Positions 42,895 through 48,340 of a DNA stretch of 48,340 nucleotides are shown here, piece by piece; position 1 is the first letter of the stretch, and every line of letters begins with the position of its first letter. The position numbers and the translations under genes are program-made. Location: NCBI GenBank assembly GCA_030835085.1, contig JAUQWQ010000022.1, positions 1 through 48,340 of the forward strand. Reading direction: 5' to 3'. The notes below the pieces were generated by a model. That model ran no database searches, was not told the DNA's origin, and saw only the letters and a program-made list of their open reading frames with translations. This DNA is from Ignavibacteria bacterium. Lineage in GTDB: Bacteria; Bacteroidota; Ignavibacteria; Tepidaquicellales; OLB5.

Positions 42895-42925
42895 GGAACT
42901 TAGGGGGGCCGCGCCGCGGGAATCC
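42895..42925. repeat. GC-rich GGAACTTAGGGGG element, short form
   Basis: An unusually GC-rich patch in AT-rich surroundings. It begins GGAACTTAGGGGGG, continues GCCGCGCCGCGGG and ends AATCC. A related longer sequence is at 45917-45961. Both follow a terminator hairpin by 9-24 nt. Confidence 0.4.
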
Positions 42926-42949
42926 ACAGAAGTCATATTGACTTCTGTG
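42925..42949 (-). terminator. Hairpin downstream of the T9SS gene
   Basis: Perfect 11-bp arms CACAGAAGTCA/TGACTTCTGTG with loop TAT, 14 nt past the stop of the minus-strand gene ending at 42964. No T-run follows it. Confidence 0.6.
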
Positions 42950-42963
42950 ATCATACAGAATAT

Positions 42964-43935
42964 TTATTTGATTAAAACCATTTTTTTTGTTTCTGAAAAT
43001 CCGTCCGTTTCCAATTTATAAAAATACATTCCGCTTGAATATGAATCTGCATTAAAGATCACTTTATATGTTCCAGCATTTAGTTCTTGATTTACCAATA
43101 TCTCTATTACCCGCCCTGTAATATCATATACAGTTATTTTTACAAACTTATTTTCAGGAATTCCGAATTCTATTTGCGTCATTGGATTAAAAGGATTTGG
43201 GTAATTTTGCTTCAGGTCATATTTCTCCGGAATTGTTGTATTGATATTTGTCATACCTGTTGCAGAGCTTCCAGTAGTGCGGATTGCGAAACATTTATAT
43301 CCCGGCCATATGTTTTGTGCTTCAGTCCATTGGCCGATAAGTGATGACCATCCATAACCAGGCCATATTGATAAGGATGTGTCGCCATCAGATAAAATAT
43401 ATTTATCTCCCTGGGAAGTTTGAGACGCGTCATATCTTATTCCAATAAAATATGAGCCGCTATTCAGTTGAGGCGAAGATGAAATATCAAATGAGAACCA
43501 AGAAAATTCGGGCAAACTTAAAATTGGTCTTGCAATCTGATTTGTAAGAGTAAAAACAGGGGTCGTACCGGGAATTCCACCGTTTCCAGTTGTGTCGTAT
43601 ATTACGATATCAAATTGTAAAGAATCTGCCATCGCCATTAGCGATGTTAATGCAATACACATCCTGTCATACTTCCACGGGTAAGAAGAAGGTGTAAATT
43701 TTAAAACAATTCGTCCTTCTGTGACTTGAGAATTCCAACCATTGGCATTGGTAAAAATTCCGCTATCGTGACGTTCACTACCGATGCCGACACAACTATC
43801 CCCCAATATATCAACAAAGGGATATGCTGAATTTAAATATACTGCGTACTGTGAAAAAGCATTACCGGAATAAAAAAACATTAAAATAATACACAAGAAT
43901 GTGAACAAAATAAAATGTTTCATTTTAATCTTCAT
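42964..43935 (-). CDS. T9SS-sorted secreted protein with beta-sandwich domain
   Basis: 323 residues. A signal peptide (H-F-I-L-F-T-F-L-C-I-I-L-M-F-F) ends at N-A-F-S-Q. The body (about residues 30-235) is a single beta-rich domain, D-S-L-Q-F-D-I-V-I-Y-D-T-T-G and G-S-Y-F-I-G-I-R-Y-D-A-S, resembling jelly-roll folds, but I do not recognise the family. The C-terminal ~80 residues are the type A sorting domain: N-Y-P-N-P-F-N-P-M-T-Q-I-E-F-G-I-P, V-Y-D-I-T-G-R, G-M-Y-F-Y-K-L and K-K-M-V-L-I-K. It should be exported by type IX secretion. It is transcribed alone; the region 43936-44259 upstream holds only AT-rich sequence and a weak TTTGATTT/AAATCAAA hairpin at 43992-44014. Confidence 0.85.
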   Translation of the reverse strand: MKIKMKHFILFTFLCIILMFFYSGNAFSQYAVYLNSAYPFVDILGDSCVGIGSERHDSGIFTNANGWNSQVTEGRIVLKFTPSSYPWKYDRMCIALTSLMAMADSLQFDIVIYDTTGNGGIPGTTPVFTLTNQIARPILSLPEFSWFSFDISSSPQLNSGSYFIGIRYDASQTSQGDKYILSDGDTSLSIWPGYGWSSLIGQWTEAQNIWPGYKCFAIRTTGSSATGMTNINTTIPEKYDLKQNYPNPFNPMTQIEFGIPENKFVKITVYDITGRVIEILVNQELNAGTYKVIFNADSYSSGMYFYKLETDGFSETKKMVLIK

Positions 43936-44259
43936 TAATTAATAATAAAAAGTTGGTTAACCATAAAAAGCACTAAAGTGAGATTTTCGGATTTGATTTT
44001 AATCAGAAATCAAAACAACTGAATCATGATTTTCATAAAACTTCTCACACACAAAATTACTCACATTAAAATCAATCACCAAAAGAAAAAAATTACAATT
44101 TGTGCATCGAATAATCTTTACTGCGATTCTCAACTTATTGATTATAAATATATTGCTGCTCATTTGAATTAAGTTTTGTGCATTTATTACAAACAATTGT
44201 TTATATATAATTGATATAAATATTTTATTCAAAAATAGGATAATCCAAAGAATCTAATT

Positions 44260-45738
44260 ATGCTTAAACATCAGTCAATTAATATTATCAGGTCCTTTTC
44301 GAAAAAGGAATTAAATAAATTCGATTTGTTTATCAGGTCCCCATACTTCACTAAAAGCAAAAAAATGATCGAATTTTTTGGAGTACTGAAAGACTATATA
44401 CATCATTATAATATAAATGAAAATTATACGAAGGAGAATATATGGAGGGATTTAGAGTTTAAAGGAGAGTATAAAGATTTTGTTATAAGAAGGATGTTTT
44501 CGGATCTTTTAATTATTCTAAAAAAGTTTTTAGTGCATGAATTCATTTCAGAAAGTAAATACGAAAGTGCAAATTATCTTTTAGGGCAATACTATTTCAG
44601 AAATCTTGATAAACTCTTCGAGAAGCATATGATAGCAATTGAAAAAGAAGCAAGTGAAGGAAAAACGAATGATATCGGAGATCTTTTTCAAATAAGCAAT
44701 CTAAAGATCCTTAAACATAATTACATTTCAAAGAAATCAGGGGAGGAAAATCGCGAACAAATTTTTGGAATGATCAATATTAGTAAAGAGACTATGGTTT
44801 TAAGTATGATATTCTTTTTTTGGAATTTTATTACATCCTACAGGAATATTATCACCATTTCAAGATATTATAATATTACTCCTGTTCACGATTTCGAGAA
44901 AATTTATAAAAGTATTAATATTGTAAATATATTTAATACGATGAAAGAAGAAAATGAGTATAAACTTCTATTGCAGATATCCATACTATTATTCGAAGAA
45001 TTCAGTGATATGGAAGATTTCCAAAAGTACTTAAAGTTAAAAAAAGCTGTCAAAAAAAATGCAAACAGATTCTCTAAAATATTATTAAAGAGTGTTTATG
45101 AATTGATGATCAATGATTGCGTTATTCGGAAACAAATTGACGAAAAGCATAAACATTTTTATGACAAAGAGATATTAAGCATATACAAAGATATTTTAGT
45201 GATCATAAAAGATAGTCCCGGCATTACTGTTCAGTTCTTTCGGGGAATTATGAAATATTCATTAATATTAAAAAAATATAAATGGTTCCAAAATTTTATA
45301 GAGGCCCACTATAGGAAACTCAGACGTGAACATCGGGATGAAATATACAAGCTATCTTATGCAAATTTATATTTTAATTTGGGGAAATACGAAGAGGCGC
45401 ATACTTATATAAGCACAATAAAGGGATTCAATCATTTTGCAAAAACAGATATCAAAGACATAGAGTTGAAAATATTATATGAAAAACGGCTTTATGAAAA
45501 TATCTTTTATGCAATAGAGAGCTACAAGAAATTTCTAAAAAACAATAAATCAGTAACTGATAAAAAAAGGGAAAAAATTACAAAGTTTTTAATAATATTA
45601 AGAAAACTCGTTTCTATTCAAATAAAAAATGAAAGAGTAACAAGCAGGGAGAATTTAATAAATGAAATCAAAAAAGATAAAAGTATTAATGAATACGAAT
45701 GGCTGATTGAGAAAACTAATGAAATGAAGGATATCTAA
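44260..45738 (+). CDS. AT-rich helical (TPR-like) protein of unknown function
   Basis: 492 residues, almost entirely alpha-helical and rich in Lys, Ile, Asn and Tyr. The N-terminus has the pattern S-F-S-K-K-E-L-N-K-F-D-L-F-I-R-S-P-Y-F, which recurs in uncharacterised Bacteroidota proteins. The C-terminal part shows paired helices (K-L-S-Y-A-N-L-Y-F-N-L-G-K-Y-E-E-A-H-T-Y-I) typical of tetratricopeptide repeats. No signal peptide and no catalytic motif are present. The gene is clearly richer in A+T than its neighbours, which may mean horizontal transfer or weak selection. It is alone on its strand and followed by an 11-bp repeat array and a terminator. A scaffold role is inferred from the helical repeats only. 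Confidence 0.75.
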   Translation: MLKHQSINIIRSFSKKELNKFDLFIRSPYFTKSKKMIEFFGVLKDYIHHYNINENYTKENIWRDLEFKGEYKDFVIRRMFSDLLIILKKFLVHEFISESKYESANYLLGQYYFRNLDKLFEKHMIAIEKEASEGKTNDIGDLFQISNLKILKHNYISKKSGEENREQIFGMINISKETMVLSMIFFFWNFITSYRNIITISRYYNITPVHDFEKIYKSINIVNIFNTMKEENEYKLLLQISILLFEEFSDMEDFQKYLKLKKAVKKNANRFSKILLKSVYELMINDCVIRKQIDEKHKHFYDKEILSIYKDILVIIKDSPGITVQFFRGIMKYSLILKKYKWFQNFIEAHYRKLRREHRDEIYKLSYANLYFNLGKYEEAHTYISTIKGFNHFAKTDIKDIELKILYEKRLYENIFYAIESYKKFLKNNKSVTDKKREKITKFLIILRKLVSIQIKNERVTSRENLINEIKKDKSINEYEWLIEKTNEMKDI

Positions 45739-45786
45739 AATGAAAAAATCATTATTTACACAAATCTATTTACATCTGTTGTAAAC

Positions 45787-45841
45787 AATTCGTAGCCAAT
45801 TCGTAGCCAAATCGTAGCCAAATTGTAGCCAAATCGTAGCC
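45787..45841 (+). repeat. Five tandem 11-bp repeats (AAWTCGTAGCC)
   Basis: Five uninterrupted 11-nt units occupy 55 bp, starting at 45787, 45798, 45809, 45820 and 45831. They differ only at the third base, plus one C-to-T change in the fourth copy. The unit length is not a multiple of three, so the array is not coding, and is close to one helical turn. It is 49 nt after the stop of the helical protein gene and 22 nt before a terminator, so it lies in the 3' untranslated region. Confidence 0.85.
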
Positions 45842-45862
45842 AGAATCTAGTGTGTAAAAATT

Positions 45863-45893
45863 AAAAGGGTTAGCAACCAATGCTAACCCTTTT
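45863..45893 (+). terminator. Rho-independent terminator
   Basis: The 13-bp stem AAAAGGGTTAGCA/TGCTAACCCTTTT has a 5-nt loop. It ends the transcript of the 44260 gene after the 11-bp repeats. Confidence 0.85.
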
Positions 45894-45916
45894 AGTTTCT
45901 CATACTTACAGCCTGT

Positions 45917-46075
45917 GGAACTAAGGGGGATCTCTCCGAAGAAGTCCCGTTGGGAAATTCCTTACCTCTTGATTGCCATTCAAGCACTCTCATCTGCGAG
46001 TCTTCGACTCGTAAAGTCGTAGACCAGCTGCCTGTCTGCCGAAGCGATAACGTAGGCAGAAGCTGCAGCACCAAA
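45917..46075. repeat. GC-rich non-coding element with several hairpins
   Basis: In the gene-free region 45739-46193, a patch of clearly higher GC begins GGAACTAAGGGGG. It contains TCCC-GTT-GGGA, GAGTC-TTC-GACTC and CTGCC/GGCAG inverted repeats. Its first part, 45917-45961, resembles the shorter element at 42895-42925. An open frame across it on the minus strand has no coding character. It is possibly a dispersed palindromic repeat. The rest, 46076-46193, is plain AT-rich sequence. Confidence 0.4.
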
Positions 46076-46193
46076 TTATCATAAGATTATCAAAAGTTTA
46101 GAGATAACTGAAAATATTATCAATTCACAAAGCGGGTATGTAAATGGAGTATATTTGATTAGGCGATCAGAAAGATCTCAAAATGTCATTGTA

Positions 46194-46592
46194 TTAAACT
46201 TTTGCTTTAACACCTAATTGATATCTTATGATCAATAGATATACACCAACAGTGAAGTCAAGAGTTGAACAGAACAGATCATAATGTGGCGGGATTAAAG
46301 CAGTATTTGCAGCCTGGCTATAAACTAAATCCCATATACCATGCAGGAAATACCCCGCGATCAAAATATACGAATTGCTTTTGATTCCGTAATAAGCCAG
46401 AAATAAAAAGAATATTGCCTGTAATGTGTTTATAGAAAAAAGCCCGAAATCAGACCAGGTAAAACCTACATACAAAAATCCTATTACGGCAAGTATCATA
46501 CCATATATTAACTTTTTTTCTATTCGTTTAAGTAGTACGAATATTAAAATTATAACAACCCCCGAAACAAAACCTATCAATGCAGCCTTCAT
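46194..46592 (-). CDS. Small four-helix membrane protein, DUF6010-like
   Basis: 132 residues, nearly all hydrophobic, with four to five transmembrane helices beginning A-A-L-I-G-F-V-S-G-V-V-I-I-L-I-F. The pattern G-Y-F-L-H-G-I-W-D-L-V-Y and H-Y-D-L-F-C-S-T-L-D-F-T-V-G matches what I know of the DUF6010 family, whose function is not established. Conserved His and Asp residues lie near helix ends. It is encoded 60 nt downstream of the multicopper oxidase gene on the same strand, and the two could be one transcript. The start ATG at 46592 has no ribosome-binding site, as usual in this genome. Confidence 0.75.
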   Translation of the reverse strand: MKAALIGFVSGVVIILIFVLLKRIEKKLIYGMILAVIGFLYVGFTWSDFGLFSINTLQAIFFLFLAYYGIKSNSYILIAGYFLHGIWDLVYSQAANTALIPPHYDLFCSTLDFTVGVYLLIIRYQLGVKAKV

Positions 46593-46652
46593 AATTATTA
46601 CTTAATTATTTGATATAATACTTAACTGTAATTTTCAGATTTTAAACTGACA

Positions 46653-47999
46653 CTATGGTTTATGGTGGTGATGGTGATGATGATGCGACTGAGTGTTGAG
46701 CGAGTCCTCACTTTGTTTTTCGCTGTCATATACTTCAAAGTTAGCCATCATTCCTGCAGCATGATGTTCGATAATATGACAATGATACATCCAGGTACCC
46801 GGGCGATTATCAGGCATCCATGCAATTTTTACCTTACTTCTCGGGGTCAAATTGACTGTATCTTTCCAGGCCATATATTCCGGTGCTTTACCATTTTCTT
46901 CAATTACCTGGAAGAAAAATCCATGTAAATGAAAAGGATGGTCCATCAAACTGGTGTTGGAAACTTCCCAGATCTGCAGTTCACCGACTTTTACCGGTTT
47001 GTCATTGATATGGACGTCATCGTTTACTAGAAAATTCATTCCATCTTTTAAGCTTGGTCCGACAGAAAGTTTAACTTTCCTTGTTATTACTGCATCCTGA
47101 TTTGCCAAAGGCTCAATTCTTCTTAACGTTTCCGGAATGAATGCAGTTGAAGGTTTTTGTTCTCCTACCTTAACAGTTGCAAAAATTTGGCGTTTTGGTT
47201 TGAGGAAAGTACTTCTGTTATAACGCAATGACTCTAAAGCAAAAGATTCCCCTTCATTAAAAGGTCCCGCTGCAATATCTATTCTTTCACCCGGAGTTAT
47301 CAATACACTTGTTACCGTGCGTGGGCGTTCAAGCAGTCCGCCATCTGTTCCGATTATTTTAAATTCTTTCCCGTCTAAATGTAGCAAAAAATATCTGGCA
47401 CTGGATGAATTGATAAAACGCCATCTTTCTGTTTGACCGGCATGAATTTCTATCAATGGATTTTCTTTACCATTTATTAACAAAGTATTGCCTTCACGTC
47501 CATCATGCCTTTCAACAATTCGCGGAACAGCCCATCCGGGTTTGGTAAATTTATTATTAGAATCCAGTTTCATGTCATCGATCATAAATACTTTTTCACC
47601 GTCAAAAACCGGATCAGTTTGGTCTTCAACTATTAACGCACCATACAACCCTTTTTCCATTTGTTCCGTTTCATTGAAATGCGAATGGTACCAAAATGTA
47701 CCAGCATCAGGAAGAACAAAGCGATACTCAAAGACCTCACCAGGGTCAACAGGTTTTTGAACTGCATCGGTACCATCCATAGTCGCAGGGATGCGTAATC
47801 CGTGCCAATGGATCATTGTAGATTCTTTAAGATTATTAGTTAGTCGTACAACCAGGGTATCTCCCGCATTTGCTCTTAAAGTTGGACCCGGAAGCTGTTT
47901 ATTGAATCCCCATGCTTCAATTGTTTTACCGGGAGAAATCTCCCAGTTAAACTCATTTGCTTCGAAATTATACTCAACTACCTTTGATTGATTTTTCAT
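46653..47999 (-). CDS. Multicopper oxidase with poly-His tail and no signal peptide
   Basis: 448 residues, three cupredoxin domains. The four copper-ligand motifs are all present: H-W-H-G at residues 64-67, W-Y-H-S-H-F, H-P-F-H-L-H-G and M-Y-H-C-H-I-I-E-H-H-A-A-G-M-M. The Cys in the last motif binds the type 1 copper, and the Met four residues after the last ligand His is the expected axial ligand. These enzymes oxidise phenols or metal ions and reduce O2 to water. The product begins directly at the first cupredoxin strand: the ATG at 47999 is preceded by an in-frame stop, so there is no export signal, unlike most family members. It ends in eight consecutive histidines (46659-46682), a natural metal-binding tail. 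Confidence 0.9.
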   Translation of the reverse strand: MKNQSKVVEYNFEANEFNWEISPGKTIEAWGFNKQLPGPTLRANAGDTLVVRLTNNLKESTMIHWHGLRIPATMDGTDAVQKPVDPGEVFEYRFVLPDAGTFWYHSHFNETEQMEKGLYGALIVEDQTDPVFDGEKVFMIDDMKLDSNNKFTKPGWAVPRIVERHDGREGNTLLINGKENPLIEIHAGQTERWRFINSSSARYFLLHLDGKEFKIIGTDGGLLERPRTVTSVLITPGERIDIAAGPFNEGESFALESLRYNRSTFLKPKRQIFATVKVGEQKPSTAFIPETLRRIEPLANQDAVITRKVKLSVGPSLKDGMNFLVNDDVHINDKPVKVGELQIWEVSNTSLMDHPFHLHGFFFQVIEENGKAPEYMAWKDTVNLTPRSKVKIAWMPDNRPGTWMYHCHIIEHHAAGMMANFEVYDSEKQSEDSLNTQSHHHHHHHHKP

Positions 48000-48182
48000 T
48001 TGCTCTTATATTATTTCATGAAAAGTATTCAATGCTTGGTTGTACTTATTCTTAAATCATTGATAAATAGAGCGTAATATACAAAAAACATAATAATTAG
48101 AAAACGAAAAAGAATTATTTTTTATTGATTTATGAGAACTTAATCTTTTTGACTCCTTATATGATTATTCTTTTGATAACAA

Positions 48183-48215
48183 AAAAGGCTGCATTTTCTA
48201 TATTTGCAGCCTTTT
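48183..48215 (-). terminator. Rho-independent terminator of the edge gene
   Basis: The stem AAAAGGCTGCA/TGCAGCCTTTT has an 11-nt loop and a T6 tail on the minus strand, 37 nt past the stop at 48252. The region 48000-48251 holds no gene. Confidence 0.8.
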
Positions 48216-48251
48216 CGGATCAAAAGTTATTATTTCAGGTCTACGGAATCG

Positions 48252-48340
48252 TTACTCTACTTTCTCTAATGCCTGTTCAAGATCCCACAAGAGGTCATTA
48301 ATATCTTCAATGCCTGCGGAATATCGTACAAGCCCGTCTG
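48252..48340 (-). CDS. Cys/Met-metabolism PLP-dependent enzyme, C-terminus only
   Basis: The last ~29 residues of a protein running off the right edge. They read D-G-L-V-R-Y-S-A-G-I-E-D-I-N-D-L-L-W-D-L-E-Q-A-L-E-K-V-E and then TAA. This matches the conserved end of the cystathionine gamma-synthase / O-acetylhomoserine sulfhydrylase family (G-I-E-D-x-x-D-L-x-x-D-L-x-x-A-L). Such enzymes use pyridoxal phosphate for sulfur amino acid metabolism in the cytoplasm. Which member it is cannot be told from this fragment. It is too short for a length-filtered gene call, and its terminator lies just beyond the stop. Confidence 0.8.
   Translation of the reverse strand, partial: DGLVRYSAGIEDINDLLWDLEQALEKVE

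Noticed and set aside
43999-44232. 77-residue minus-strand frame upstream of the 44260 gene
   Set aside because: Its composition is that of random AT-rich sequence, it has no recognisable motif, and it lies in the probable promoter region of the 44260 gene.
45740-45784. 14-codon ORF just after the 44260 gene
   Set aside because: Too short to support without conservation data, and it runs up to the 11-bp repeats.
45892-46074. 60-residue minus-strand frame
   Set aside because: It lies over the hairpin-rich GC element and starts inside a terminator; no coding pattern.
46659-46682. Poly-His codons as a cloning-vector tag
   Set aside because: No vector sequence surrounds it, mixed His codons are used, and the adjoining sequence is ordinary genomic sequence.

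Overview
The window looks like a chromosomal segment of an AT-rich member of the Bacteroidota/Ignavibacteriota-Chlorobiota lineage, most likely Ignavibacteria. The reasons are: five proteins ending in a type IX secretion (T9SS) type A sorting domain with the N-Y-P-N-P-F-N-P signature typical of that group, few Shine-Dalgarno sites, TAnnTTTG-type promoter elements, and many right-handed beta-helix and YCF48-repeat secreted proteins. I see no rRNA, tRNA, CRISPR array, transposase, integrase or phage genes.

Layout. 1-1785 (-): a YCF48/BNR-repeat exported protein, cut by the left edge and interrupted by an in-frame TAA. 1924-2523 (+): a phosphotransferase-fold protein lacking most of its N-lobe. 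2618-8149 (-): a receiver/PPDK-type ATP-grasp protein, a NamZ-like (DUF1343) exo-muramidase and a Gfo/Idh/MocA oxidoreductase. 8150-8760: a gene-free stretch with a regularly spaced array of the 9-mer CATAAGGGT (nine copies plus one degenerate). 8761-11106 (+): a rhodanese-like lipoprotein without the catalytic cysteine, then a NarL-type two-component pair. 11667-20771 (+): a giant 2725-residue beta-helix protein with a dockerin-like C-terminus, followed by a T9SS-exported protein whose body may be cohesin-like. 20858-24912: a membrane OmpA-vWA protein (-), a divergent WYL-type regulator and glutamate dehydrogenase. 25034-28213 (+): a second PPDK-type ATP-grasp protein, fused to a GAF-like N-terminus and a C-terminal nucleotidyltransferase domain. 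28341-32115: two paralogous 55-residue coiled-coil genes with matching promoter architecture flank a metallophosphoesterase and a YCF48/T9SS protein. 32224-36694 (-): an ArsR-led operon (ArsR, SRPBCC, DUF4256, YdeI-like) with two tandem operator palindromes, then an MDR reductase and two membrane proteins. 36761-39768 (-): tandemly duplicated PD40/Ig-like T9SS proteins. 40024-42820 (+): a LytS-type kinase, a LytTR regulator and a second LytS-like protein lacking the phospho-acceptor His and the N-box. 42964-48340: a T9SS protein, a very AT-rich helical orphan, an 11-bp tandem repeat, a DUF6010-like membrane protein, a leaderless multicopper oxidase with a natural poly-His tail, and the C-terminus of a PLP-dependent Cys/Met enzyme.

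How it fits together. Most of the window is envelope and secretion related: T9SS cargo, a cell-wall muramidase, an OmpA-vWA protein and three signalling modules. The least explained parts are the two PPDK-type proteins that lack the phosphohistidine and PEP-binding domains but share a C-terminal module, the CATAAGGGT array, the twin coiled-coil genes with a shared promoter, and the LytS/LytTR/pseudokinase trio. All functional statements rest on sequence motifs read by eye; no database search was run.
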